Origin: Mycteria americana
Lineage: Eukaryota; Chordata; Aves; Ciconiiformes; Ciconiidae
Assembly: GCF_035582795.1 (NCBI RefSeq)
Contig: NC_134370.1
Coordinates: 42,333,501-42,397,500 of the forward strand
Direction of reading: 5' to 3'
DNA: 64,000 nucleotides
Of the stretch, positions 1 to 31,830 are shown in pieces (position 1 is the stretch's first letter; each line of letters starts with the position of its first letter). The position numbers were made by a program, and so were the translations under genes. Under the pieces are notes generated by a model that worked only from the letters and a program-made list of their open reading frames with translations, was not told the origin of the DNA and ran no database searches.

Positions 1-21058
<21,058 letters not shown>

Positions 21059-21289
21059 ATATTTTTTTTATCGGAGATAAAAAAAACCCACACACAAAAA
21101 AACCAACCATGAAGAGTGACAAACTTGAATAAACTGAAAAAAGGACCTTTTTAAATGGCAAAAGGACATAGTGTCAGATTACCAATTATAGGAAGAATTC
21201 TTTCCTGACCAATCTTGTTTTGCCCTATAAATCTACAGGGTTTGACACTTGTCCAGTTGGGGGAAAAAAAAAGTTACGTAGCTCTCGTA

Positions 21290-21297
21290 TGTATATA
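21290..21297 (+). promoter_or_regulatory. Pumilio response element
   Basis: TGTATATA matches the PUM1/2 consensus TGTANATA, 232 bases into the 3' UTR. The position near the stop and the exact match make it plausible; function is inferred. Confidence 0.5.
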
Positions 21298-21348
21298 CCT
21301 TTTTGTGTCAAAAGGACATTAAAACTTCAATTAGGAACTATAAACATG

Positions 21349-21355
21349 GCACTTT
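21349..21355 (+). promoter_or_regulatory. miR-17/20/93/106 seed site
   Basis: GCACTTT is a 7mer-m8 match to the AAAGUGC seed. PTEN repression by the miR-17 family is established in mammals; the bird site is read from sequence only. Confidence 0.5.
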
Positions 21356-21480
21356 CCCATTTTATTCCAGTTTTATAAAAGTGGAGACAGATCTAATATG
21401 TATACGTAGGAATTTTTCCTTTTGTGTTCTGTCACCAAATGAAGTTTCGAAAATACACAGGTTCACATCCTGCCCCTTTT

Positions 21481-21488
21481 TTTGCACT
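21481..21488 (+). promoter_or_regulatory. Overlapping miR-19 and miR-130/301 seed sites
   Basis: TTTGCAC (21481-21487) pairs with the miR-19 seed and TTGCACT (21482-21488) with the miR-130/301 seed. The two sites overlap by six bases, so they cannot both be occupied. miR-19 control of PTEN is well established in mammals. Confidence 0.6.
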
Positions 21489-21747
21489 TGTGTGGCAACA
21501 GAAAAGTCTGCAGTTGGCTAAGAGATGTTTCTAGAGGGTTTTACTACATTATAATGCATGTATTTTGGATGGGGGATGGAAAGTAATGCTCAGAAAGGAA
21601 TATAGTCTTCTGGAGCTTGGCCTGTGTACCATATCCGGCTATTTACATGCACCTTTCTTTAGCATGCTACCATAATTCATCCTGGACAATTGAAGAGTCG
21701 CCGCTGTCACTGCTTGTTGTTTGTGCATTTTATTTTTTTAAGTGTAA

Positions 21748-21755
21748 TGGTGCTA
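21748..21755 (+). promoter_or_regulatory. miR-29 8mer seed site
   Basis: TGGTGCTA is a full 8mer match for miR-29a/b/c. Reported mammalian regulation of PTEN by miR-29 agrees with it; no direct evidence here. Confidence 0.5.
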
Positions 21756-22296
21756 GAAAAGGCAGCTAGAGGGAGTGATTCTGTATAGGGGTACAGGAAT
21801 GAACCTTCACAACATCCTAAAGACCCACAAATGAAGGGAGAAAAATTATTGGGGTCACAGAAAGGAAACACAGCAACAATGACTTAACCATACAAATGTG
21901 GAGGCTATCAACTAAAATATGGGCTTGAAACAAATTGTTATAAAATTTGACAATGACTTATTGTTTTTTTCTGAATTGTAATGGCTGCTCCATCTCCTGT
22001 GTAATCAAGGCCAGTGCTAAAAGTCAGATGCTATTAGTGCATACATCAGTCAACATCTTACATTTGTATTACTAGTTTTTCAATCATATTCCTGCTGTGA
22101 ATACTTCATGTGCTGCCTTGCAAGCTTTTTTCTCATTAATATAAAAATATTTTGTAATGGTGCACAGGAAATTTCAATTGGAGATTCTTCAGGTAGTGTT
22201 TGTTCTGAGGATTTATGATGCATTTATTCAATCAAACCTCTGTCAGCTGTTCCACCCCTTTGACCTTACACATTCTATTACAATGAGTTTTGCAGT

Positions 22297-22304
22297 TTTG
22301 CACA
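22297..22304 (+). promoter_or_regulatory. miR-19 8mer seed site
   Basis: TTTGCACA is a full 8mer match for miR-19a/b, the strongest class of site. It lies in AU-rich context (agttttgcacactttt), which favours efficacy. Confidence 0.6.
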
Positions 22305-22340
22305 CTTTTTAAAAAAATGTCATTAACTGTTAGGGAATTT

Positions 22341-22348
22341 TACTTGAA
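22341..22348 (+). promoter_or_regulatory. miR-26 8mer seed site (first)
   Basis: TACTTGAA is a full 8mer match to the miR-26a/b seed, 37 bases after the end of the miR-19 8mer. That spacing is near the distance reported for cooperative repression. Confidence 0.55.
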
Positions 22349-22939
22349 TACTCAGTACCTACGATGTTTTAAAAACAGACATTACACATAATATAGAGGA
22401 AACCAGTGTTGCAGTAAATTCTCAACCTTGCGTGTATATGAAGATGTGTACTTTTAAAAAGCAGAGCTCGTCCCAAATACATTGTTTGCTATTAAAACAA
22501 AAAAACCCCAACCACCCAACAAATTAGATTTCTAAACTGGCAGTGTTGTATTATTTGTTCGTAGGGATATAGCCAGGAGTAGGGCTTGAGATTCACTTTT
22601 GGTATATAATTGACATGCCCAGACTGCAGATGACTTAAGAGTACAACTACTGTTGCATACAAATGTGAAGTAGCTGACAGACTTGTTTTCTCTAAAGTAT
22701 GCCATGAATAGCTGTCCCCAAATTGACACTTTTTTTAGGATATAATACACCCCCCCCCCATTTTAATTAACTTACTGGTGCTGACATTGAAGTTCATTAG
22801 CTGTGTTCTCGCCTAGATAACAACTGTGTATGGAATCTGTAAGGGCCCTGTACAACAGCATTAATGGTAAGAATTTGAATGAGACAAGGCAGGACTTCCA
22901 GTAATTACTATTGGTAAACGAAGGTATAAAGTGCTTTTC

Positions 22940-22970
22940 TTTTTTTTTTTTTTTTTTTTTTTTTCCCCAG
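22940..22970 (+). repeat. T25 run followed by CCCCAG in the 3' UTR
   Basis: Twenty-five consecutive T (22940-22964) followed directly by CCCCAG. In sense it is a U-rich tract. With the AG at 22969-22970 it also resembles a very strong polypyrimidine tract and 3' splice site inside a terminal exon. Confidence 0.9.
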
Positions 22971-23216
22971 CATCTGTTGGTCAATTTTGCTCCTCAGATT
23001 CATGATTCTAACTTCTAACAAAGCTGATAAATATTTTTTATAGGTTTAATTAGACTTTAATAGGTTAATGGATCAAGATTGCTGGTTCCAGTGCTCATTA
23101 TTCCCACTGTTATTGATGAGCTGGAGGTGGTTACTTTGGGACGTGATGTTTAACTCCTACCCTTCAAATCATGTTTCACCTTGTCTGTTTTTTAACAGTT
23201 GAAAGTTGTGTTGGCT

Positions 23217-23222
23217 AATAAA
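23217..23222 (+). terminator. Candidate proximal poly-A signal AATAAA
   Basis: A canonical hexamer about 2.16 kb into the 3' UTR. No strong GU-rich element immediately follows (the next bases are caaaaatgttcatgc), so use is uncertain. Confidence 0.35.
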
Positions 23223-23357
23223 CAAAAATGTTCATGCTTTAAAAGTATTCGGATGTTGACACTGCTGCATGCCCCACTTTGGATAATAAAAATTGGATTG
23301 GTGTGGTTCCGGTATGTAACGCTGAGGGCTGGATTGGAAATCATGACGTGATGGGCT

Positions 23358-23365
23358 TTTGCACT
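23358..23365 (+). promoter_or_regulatory. Second overlapping miR-19 and miR-130/301 site
   Basis: TTTGCAC (23358-23364) and TTGCACT (23359-23365) repeat the arrangement seen at 21481. Confidence 0.5.
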
Positions 23366-23486
23366 GTTATTTTTCCTTTGGAATGTGAAGGTTGGAATGA
23401 GGGTTTGATTTTTTTGAATGTTTCAATGTCTTTGAGAAGCCTTGCTTACATTTTATGGTGTAGTCATTGGAAATGGAAAAATGGCA

Positions 23487-23524
23487 TTATATATATATTA
23501 TATATATAAATATATATTATACAT
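23487..23524. repeat. TA-rich microsatellite in the 3' UTR
   Basis: Alternating AT/TA with a few interruptions over about 38 bp. It is self-complementary and can fold as a weak hairpin in the mRNA. Confidence 0.9.
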
Positions 23525-23604
23525 ACTCTCCTATACTTTATTTCAGTTACCACCCCCATAGAAGTTGACAAGAATTACTATGACTGAAAGGTTTTTGAGT
23601 CCTT

Positions 23605-23610
23605 ATTAAA
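23605..23610 (+). terminator. Candidate alternative poly-A signal ATTAAA
   Basis: ATTAAA followed by ACTTTATTTATGACAG. The downstream sequence is U-rich rather than GU-rich, giving a modest match. Confidence 0.3.
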
Positions 23611-23731
23611 ACTTTATTTATGACAGTATTCATAATTAGCTTGAACTGCATTCTGTAGGTAAACTTTCCTTGAGTTTCTGGACTGTATGCTTAAGCCTTT
23701 TTGGATGTGCAACAGCTTACATGTCTGAAAC

Positions 23732-23739
23732 TACTTGAA
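23732..23739 (+). promoter_or_regulatory. miR-26 8mer seed site (second)
   Basis: TACTTGAA again, a second full 8mer for miR-26a/b about 1.4 kb after the first. Confidence 0.55.
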
Positions 23740-23996
23740 GGCATCACTTCAGTAAGAGCTTACTGTTAGGCCCTGAAGCATCCCCATGTCATTGGTAGCC
23801 CCACTCAAAATATTTGCCACAGCTATTAAAGGGCAGTTGTATAAATAGCATCCGGATTTGTTCCTGTGGCGCACATTGTAAACTGAAGTAGAGTTTACGT
23901 GCAGCATCAAATGTTTTCAGCTTTCAAAAAAAATTTTAAAAATAATAAAAAAAAAGATGCTAGTGTGCAAGTTCCATGTTTAGTCATAGCAAATGT

Positions 23997-24004
23997 GTGC
24001 AATA
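23997..24004 (+). promoter_or_regulatory. miR-25/32/92/363/367 8mer seed site
   Basis: GTGCAATA is a full 8mer match for this seed family, some members of which are reported PTEN repressors in mammals. Confidence 0.5.
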
Positions 24005-24426
24005 TGTTAACGATGCCTGTGGTTGCCACCAAGTGCCTCGTTTACCTTTTAAATACTGTTAGAAAGTGTCATGCATGCAGGTGGATGGGGTGGAACTGTG
24101 CACTAAAAGGGGCTCCAACTGCGGTGTTTGGCAGAGCTGCCTTTCTCTGCTGGTTCAAATTTTCAGTCTGTTTTCATATAGCATATATATATATAGATAC
24201 TAAAAGAAAAAAAAAATCAGTCTGTTAAGCAGCCTTACTCTGATTCAGCCTCTTCAAATACTATTGTGCTGTGCAACAGTGGCTCTGTGTGTAATGCTAT
24301 GCACTGAGAATACACAAAAACCAAGTATGACGTGTACAGGATAATGCCTCATACAAATCAGATGTCCGTTTGTTATTGTGTTTAACAACCCTTTATCTCT
24401 TAGTGTTAAAACTCCACTTAAAACTG

Positions 24427-24432
24427 ATTAAA
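24427..24432 (+). terminator. PTEN: Main PTEN poly-A signal
   Basis: ATTAAA, with cleavage expected 10-25 bases later (about 24440-24455). A clear GU-rich downstream element, TGTGTGGGTGTTTT, begins at about 24449. The resulting 3' UTR length fits the common human mRNA. Confidence 0.75.
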
Positions 24433-25032
24433 GTCTCATTCTTGTCACTGTGTGGGTGTTTTATTCAAGTATTTTGAGTTATGGAAATGGTCAGCTAAAA
24501 TATTTTGCTTGTAAGCCATGAAATTTTGAGCATGATCATTAGAGCAAAGGATGCTCCTTGTGCATCAAGGGATTTTAAGGGAACTGCAGCTTAAAACCCA
24601 TTTATGTTCAGAAGCTTTGAACAAGTGTAGGCATTGGAGGTGCAGATTGTGTGCAGGGAGATCAAACTGTCACAGTGAGATGCAGGAGTACTTTCCTGGG
24701 GAACTAAACCATTTTTAGTCTGCAAGTAAGAGAACTCTTTCCAAAATGTGCATTACCTTATTTTTAATGGTTACCAGTGCATCTCCAGCAAAATGAGATG
24801 CAAGTCAAACCTGAGGAGTCTTTTCCTGAAGTAGTTTAAATTGGCAATGAGATGCCGTTTCTCCCAGTGGAAAAAGCATGCTCAACATGTATATCAAGTA
24901 TGTAGTTTGGGGTTTCTTCTATTCTTGTTGCTCATCTACTTTCAAACTAGACTTTAAACCAGCACTTTACTCAAAATATACATGGTGTTCTCCTTTCGTG
25001 TTAGGGTTACCCTTTGAGCCTCCAGTAAAGAG

Positions 25033-25100
25033 ACACCAATAGCTCAGTGGATAGCCTCTGTGTTTCTGGTGATGCTGTTCTGCACCCCACGAGTCCTAGG
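25033..25100 (+). other. Possible tRNA-derived SINE or tRNA fossil
   Basis: TAGCTCAGTGG (25040-25050) matches the Pol III A-box consensus of tRNA genes. About 38 bp on, CACGAGTCC (25088-25096) resembles part of a B box. The D-stem is only partly paired, and neither the anticodon stem nor the T-stem forms properly, so it is not a functional tRNA. It may be an old tRNA-derived SINE piece or a coincidence. Confidence 0.25.
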
Positions 25101-27991
25101 GATGCTGAATTGGGTTACTTCAGGTAACTCTTGTTACTCCTCCTTCCTTCCTGCTGGCGTTAACATCAGCCCTGTATAACATCTGGCTGAGCATCTCTAA
25201 AAAATGTGCGTATCAAGTAGAGGTTTGGTGCTGTGGCCTATTCTGCTCTTCGGTGTAAGAGAAGTGGAAGGTAGTTTTGGTGCTTTACCGGGGTGGAGTG
25301 TTTGCCAGCTGTTTCTGGCCCTTTCAGGTGAATGACACAGTTAAGGGCTTTACACCGTTTTAAATAAAACAGCAGGTGGTACTACCCAGTCTGTTAATAC
25401 ACATTCCTTTTTTTGGGTAAGCTTGTTTTTAATCCAGAAAATGAAAGTAGAGTGGGAAGGTGTAGAAAGGAAGGATGGGAAGCTTTAAGAAAAGTAGTCT
25501 GGACAGTGTTCAATATGTTGAGTACCTTCTATAAATATAGAGATCTATATATGCAAAGGGATTCTAGTCTGAAGACAGGTGAAAAGTTCTGTTGCAATAT
25601 GGACGGAGTATTGTATTTGATGTGTACTCTTGTCCTGTTGACTCTTAAGTCCCATGCTCCAGTCCTTAGCAGCTAAAAGCCACTTCTATAAAAAAATGTT
25701 TATTTTTTCAATTTTTACGGCTATGCATATGAGTGCTCTGGTGACTAATGTGATGATTGCACTTCCCAGGATAGTGCTGGGTGCTTGTATGGGGGCTGCT
25801 CCTGTATGCTCCATCCCTGCACCTGCCGTTTCCGTGTCCTCCTCTGACCACCTCTCCTGCTGAAAGCTTCGGTGCGTGTGCCCTGGTGAGCTTTTGCTAC
25901 CTCTGGTGTCGGCAGCAAACAGCAACTTGGTTTACATGGGTCTCTTTTTAGACAGCCATGGAGTGATTGTTAATAATTAATTGCATCTTTTTTAAAAACT
26001 GCAGCCAGAGTTATAAATTACGCTCTTTTAAGAAGGAATTACGTTGGTAGCAGACTCTTAAGACACTTTTTTTTTTTGCAGTTGGTTGGCATTTTGGTTA
26101 TGAAATGAGTGATGACATCCGCTAGTGATGATGTTTCTATATTAGTCTAACCAGATTCCCTAAGGTGATGCGCTGCTGTGATCCCTGGCCTATTGCCACA
26201 GGAAGGTGACAGTGTCTGTGTTCTGGGTGCAGCGGGAGCCGGGAGGCACAGCTAGGTGCAGCTGGACCCCCGCAAGGGGTGGACCAAAAAAAAAGCCCAG
26301 CAAACCAGCCCTACAGGTTGTGACTACTGATATAAAAGGAGGATAGTACAAATAACAAACTGGCTTGATTTTTAGAAGATGTCTTCTCAAAAACAAAATA
26401 TGAATTGCTTGCTACTTCTGCTTCTTTGGTTTCTTCTCAACCTTATTCTTTGGTATCTTCTCAAACCCCCCTCTTTCCATGTCTATCCTTCTTGGTGGTT
26501 CTGGTCCTTTTTTTTTTTTTTTCATACAATTGGAAGCATCTTGTGCTAGGCAGATGAGAAAATCCATTTATTTTGAGCTGATGTGTCTACTGGAATAAAA
26601 ACCCATACTTGTTTTTTTGCCTTTTTGGTATCTCTTGCTCCCTGTGCTTTGAGACTTTTTCTGGTTGGGCTTTTTAATGGTGTTTCATTACTTTTCTGTG
26701 TGTTTCGTCTCATTTTCTGTTTTTCTTCTGTGCCTTCAAACTTTTTAGCCGCTGGTATCTGTGTTGCAATATAGGGCAGGTAAGTCTTTTCTGCCCGGTT
26801 CTTACTACTTTCTTTTTTTTTGGTGCACAAATCTTTAGTCTGAAGGCATAGCAAGGAGAAACGCTTTTAGGTTGCTTTTATTCAAAGAATAGCGCTGAAA
26901 AATGTCAGTGTTGTGCAAGTTGAGCAAATGCATTTGCCTCAGTGAGCTGCTGATGTGCTATACAAACCTGCATGTGTGTGTTCAGCCTAATGGGAATGAT
27001 GAGCACATGTACTTGACTTGTGATGAGCAACCTGTGCGAAAAACCTTGTTAACTGCTGGGCTATGTTTTCCAGCTGCAAGTGTTTCTGTATGGGTTGTAC
27101 TGACTATGGCAAAGTAGAAGAGGGTTTTAGTAGTTTTTATTTTTTGAGGACTCTTGTGCTTGATAACTTACCTTGTGTCCCATAGCTAACTCCAGATGGT
27201 GAAAATAGGTGGTACTTTGCCTTCATGGGGCATCCTTTTCCTACTTCAGAGCCTGTTCATGTAAGAGTTTTAAGTTGATAAAAGATGATATTTTAGAGGC
27301 TGAAGTTTGTACTTTAAGATACCTTTTGTATAATTCAGGCTGCTTAAGCCTCTACTTTTTTTTTGGCCTTCAGCAAACTAGTGATAGTATTGGGATTACG
27401 TGGGGTTTGGAAGGTGAAGGGACTGAAAGTAGGTGGGAAATGCTGGATTAAGAAATTTGAGCGGGCTGGACAGATACTGAGGTGCCCTGTCCTCTGTAAT
27501 GTTTTTGCAGTAGAAGGAAAATGGCAGAAGAAAATGGAATGGAAAATAGATTCTGTAATGGAAATAAGTGCATGAATGAATGATTTAAATGGAAATTAAT
27601 GAGTTTTGAGTATAAGAAGGCAATGTCTTTGATGGAAAGCAGGATTTGGTAATGGGAGAGAGGAACGTCATGGGTAGAGACATAGAATTTGTGAGAAAAG
27701 GGGTGATGGGGCATGTTTAAATAGATTTGCTGAAATTTTGCAAAGATGGTATATAACAGCTGATGAGAGGTGTCTGAGAGGCATCTGGAGGGTTGAGTTT
27801 AGGTGGGAGATGAATTTGAGAGGTTGGCTTGGGGATCATTTGCTTTAAAAGTGTTTGAAACTATGGAAACAGGATGGCTGACAGCTATAGACTGTAGGTA
27901 GGACTGCAGCCAGCTTAGGAAAATGTTGGCATTTGTGTGGGAGGATGGTGAAGAGCTCGTGTAAAGATCACACAGCAGTGAAACTGCTGAT

Positions 27992-28031
27992 AACATCCAC
28001 TCACAAGCGAAAACATCCACTCGCAAGTGAA
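27992..28031 (+). repeat. Two-copy 20-bp tandem repeat
   Basis: AACATCCACTCACAAGCGAA is followed directly by a second copy with two base changes. The period is exactly 20. Confidence 0.85.
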
Positions 28032-28600
28032 AAGGAGAGTTATTTCCCTTCTCTGAATATTAGCATTTGGGAAGGACATGGCTTTTTCGCAAGGCTTCTC
28101 GAAATCCAGGTATATAGTAAAGTAGCTCTGGTCCATGATTTTTGATCATCTGAAAGTTCAGTGTTGCTAAGATCTGATTTACAGATGGGCTACTGGGGCA
28201 AACCAATTTGCAGCTGAGACATGTTGGAGAGGGCTGAGGGCCTGATGGCATCCTGGATAAACTGCAGCCCCATTGGAAGAGGAAAGGGCTGGAAGCAGAT
28301 GGGAACCACTGAACTGAGAAATACAGAGTAATAATAAAAAGCAGAAGAGGAAGGAGGTGCTTCTGCCAGGTTGGGATTATTTTAATCCCAGAGGGTTGTC
28401 TATCCTCTCAATTTAGCTCTTTTGTGTAGAAAGGAAGGAAAAGCTTTGTACAAGAACCCAAACTCACAACTCGTGTATTTGTGCCCTGCTTTATGAACCT
28501 GGAAAGCTGCTTCTTGCAGTGTCTCCCACAATGATGTTGAGCATAGAGGGATGACACCTGGTGCCATACAGGTTGCTTTCCTTGAGTGGAAAGTATTTTG

Positions 28601-31540
28601 CTGCTTGATTATTTCTTGACGTGCTGCTAGCTTTCTCTCACCATTTGGCTTCTGATGTCGTCTTCAAAGGCCTCCTTTTGAACCATGTTCTTGCAAGAGT
28701 TTCATCCTCTCACCAGTGGCACGCCGACATCTCTTCATGCCCTGAAGGCTCCTCCGCACTCCAGAATGATGGCCATTTCCCAAGCCTTCAACGAGAGCTT
28801 AAGCTCTGAATCTTGTTGTTTGAGTGCACTGAAAAGACACCCTGTGACTGGTGCTGCCAAGTCAACCCTGAGCATCCCTTGTGCCAATTTACCTTGTGGA
28901 AACACGTTCCTTGGGAGGTACCTGCTGTTCTTGCTTAGCAGTTGGCACTTGTCCAGAGTGATGCAGGTCTCGGGCCGCTGAGGTGGCTCTGTAGTCCCCT
29001 GATGAAGGCTTGCTCCTGAGCATGACACACCCTGTACTGGTTTTGTTATGGGGATTTTGCTTCCAGCATTGCTGCTTCCCTTCACTTCTGCTCCTTGTGC
29101 TGGACACACCAAGCTTTGAGACTGGGAGATAAGGTGCTGTGAACTGTTCCTCTGACTCCTGCTTTCTTCCTAAGTTTGGTGAATAGTCTCCTGCTTTGAG
29201 TCCATCTGAGGTCTTTCTGCCCATCAGAGGCTGTTTGCTTGTTGCCAGCTTCTTAACTCATCCTTCCTTGAAGTAGGTGAAGGGATGGCACCCAAGGGTG
29301 AAGCCCACGTGTCCTTTTCTGGTTGAGTCTGTGCTGCAGCACTCCAGGGGATGCCCTTGCTTCTCCTGAAGGTTGAAGCAAAGAAGGAAGATGCTGCAAG
29401 GAACAAGCTTTGCCTTCTTCATCTCTGCAGATCCATCTGGAAAACTTATATCTCTGGAGATCTTATTGTAGGGGAATAAGATAAGATCTGCCAAACTTTT
29501 ATGTTCACATAGGATAAAACCCTACCTGTTTAATAAAAATCTTAGCTTTGGCAGAGCATCTCTTGACCAATATCTGGAAGGCGATTTGATGCTGGTGGTG
29601 GAATTATGAATTACTTTATGCCATCCTATTGTTAATGTTGCTCCATGGTGCCCAGTTGCTATGTTAACCAAGCAGGGAGAAGCAGATCCTCACTGCTTTG
29701 CTGCAAAGGACTGAAATTGGGGATGCCAGCCACTGTCAACAAGATCAACTTTTCTGCAGTTAATTTGCCCAGCTCCTCTGTTGTTCCTGTGGATGGCAGC
29801 AAGATTGCAGCACAGCGAGAAGTCAGGACCTGTGCATTTGTGTCTTTGGTGAAGGTCCCAACCTGTGATCGTGAGCTTAGCTGGGGTTGCTTGCTCAGGT
29901 TGCATACTTTGCAGATATTTTTCCCTCCCCACTCACCCTCGTCCCTCTTCTTCCCTGTCCTCGTAGCAAAAAAACTTTGGGGTAGGACATTCTGATTACT
30001 TTGGTTCAGAGCAGTGCAAGAGCATGAGTTCAGGCTCCTCTGGGGAGGTAGGACTCGTTTATTAAGGATGTGATACATTTTGCAACACCAGGAGATGGAT
30101 GGGTGGATGCAGTCTTGTGCATACGACCTCCCTTGCCGTGGTTATTTCATTTGCTACTCACAGCTGGGTCTTGCCAAGGAGGTGGGTCTTGCCAAGGAGG
30201 TGGGAAGATGAGGCACAAGGAGGTAGATGTGCCCTGGAGCCATTTTAGTTGGCAAAAGAGGGGCTATGTAAAGCAACATGGCTGGGAAAGGAAATTAGTT
30301 TGGGATCTATTAAGCGTGAGACAGTCTTCTGAAAGCAGTTCGGGACCCTGTACCAGTAACTGCACCTTCATCTAGATGCTGCAGCATGAGCTGGCCAAGA
30401 AGTATTTTCCAAAAATCCAATTACCTGTTAGTGTTAAGATGTTCAAGGTGTGGTTTTGATGTATTAGTGGCCGCAACCTGGTGTTCTCGCTTCGATACTG
30501 TCTACCTTTTGAAAAGTACATTTTTCTAATGAAGTTCATGACCTTTTTTTGGATGAAATGCTGTGCCCAGTTCATCTGGTGCATGTCTATAGGTGAACTT
30601 TTTATAAATATCAGCCCACTTCCTGCAGCAGTTGTGTAGGAGCTGGTTTGGTCTTGCATGGTTTCAGACCCAGAACGGTAGCCAATGGGTTGGCTATTTC
30701 TCCAGTGCTTTCGGTTTGATGCTCTGTTCTTGCTTGATACCTGCAGCTTTGGGTGATTTCTCTCCGTAATGCTGCTAGTGAGATGACTCATGGCAGAAGT
30801 GGGCCCGCTGCTACTTGTCTCTTCCTTTTGACAAAACCATTGGTGTTTGGCTCATTTGCACATCTGTTTGTCAGGCTGGAGTGATTTATTTCAAATAGTG
30901 CGTATTCATGTACAGCAAAGCTTGTGAAGTGCTGTCCAATTCCTCTCTCACGTCTTTCCGCATGGAGCACTCTTAATGAAGAATTGTGAGACCTTAGGGA
31001 CCAGATGCAACTCGATGATGGAAATAGTTGCACAATAGTGGGTTTGATTAATGCCTTCTGACTTTTCCAAAAAGTCGAAGTCCTTCAGACAAAGCAAGCT
31101 TGGCTTAACTGCCTTCCCATTGGAAGGTAAGAATGGGAGAGGCAAGGTGAGATGTCTGGACAAGGAGGTGGAAGGGAGATAAAGGATGCTAAATGTCCGT
31201 ATAACTGAATATCTGAGGAAAACCTGAAATACAAGAATTGAATAGCCCATTGCCGACTACTTGCTTTGGATGGTTGGTTTTGTTTGGGTATTTTTTTTTT
31301 TTTTTAGCTCAGCATCTTGTTGTAAAGCCTTAAAATATATGAATAGTTTTGAATGTACATCTGTGTAACCATACAACCGTTTGGGTTTCTGGCTTATTGA
31401 AATGGGTGTTCTGCCTCTGCGGCTGGAGGTGACTGTTCAGGGATGAGTAAGAACAGGGTGTGCGCATACAAGACTGGCCTGTAACAAAAAACAGTTGGTG
31501 GCCAAGGTCTTCCTGAGCCTGAAGTGGTTTGTCTATTTAG
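28601..31540. other. Intergenic block rich in minus-strand open frames, no gene recognised
   Basis: The minus strand carries a run of frames of 60-139 codons (28735-29112, 28889-29224, 29659-30078, 30372-30791, 30788-31033, 30948-31250) with ordinary protein-like composition but stops and frame changes between them. No domain or family is recognised in any. It could be an old retrocopy or plain unique DNA. It also holds the 18-bp duplication at 30166-30204 and a T-run near 31290. Confidence 0.4.
30166..30204 (+). repeat. 18-bp tandem duplication
   Basis: GGGTCTTGCCAAGGAGGT occurs twice head to tail, followed by GGG, the start of a third copy. Confidence 0.9.
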
Positions 31541-31544
31541 CAAC

Positions 31545-31830
31545 CTTGATACATTCGTTTTCAAAGCACAGGTCTAGTTTCCCCTTAAATTGATGTATAA
31601 ACTCTTTACATCCACTGCATCTTCGGACAAGGGGTTTCACAGGTCCTATGACCTTTTGGGTGAAGTGAGGAAACATCTCCTTAACTTCAGTTGATCACTC
31701 CTAGTCCTTGTGTTGGAAGAGACAGTGGAAGGCCAGTCCTTTCTCCTCCTTTCTGTGCTACTTGCCATTGTGTAGCTCTCTGGCAAAGACATCTCTTCTC
31801 CAGGCTGAAGATTTCTAGTCTGAACTTCAC
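31545..31830 (-). mobile_element. Old CR1-type LINE fragment
   Basis: Read on the plus strand it follows the antisense of an old CR1 3' region: 'ttgatgtataaactctttacatccactgc', then 'aaggggtttcacaggtcctatg', 'tgggtgaagtgag', 'actcctagtccttgtgtt', and finally 'tctccaggctgaagatttc'. The copy is strongly diverged, suggesting an old family (CR1-Y/L type) rather than the younger CR1-B/C/F. Confidence 0.65.

Larger units (their letters stand above)
21059..24447 (+). other. PTEN: PTEN 3' UTR (major form)
   Basis: About 3.4 kb of non-coding, AT-rich exon 9 sequence between the stop codon and the best poly-A signal. The length is close to the roughly 3.3 kb I recall for the common 5.5 kb human mRNA. 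It contains a 25-base U run, a TA-rich microsatellite, several candidate microRNA seed matches (listed separately), and a 7mer for miR-181 (TGAATGT, 23415-23421). Weaker or alternative poly-A hexamers occur at 23217 and 23605. The 3' end is predicted, not observed. Confidence 0.8.
24448..28600. other. Downstream flank of PTEN, no gene recognised
   Basis: Mixed AT-rich DNA. It could hold longer PTEN 3' UTR isoforms (an AATAAA lies at 25363). It holds the possible tRNA-like fossil near 25040, pyrimidine-rich sequence at 26400-26530, and a 20-bp tandem duplication at 27992-28031. Frames such as 26546-26854 (minus, Lys-rich) lie in low-complexity sequence and look like chance. Confidence 0.7.

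Noticed and set aside
21128..21133. AATAAA 70 bases after the PTEN stop codon
   Set aside because: Too close to the stop and without a GU-rich downstream element; the UTR features continue for another 3.3 kb.
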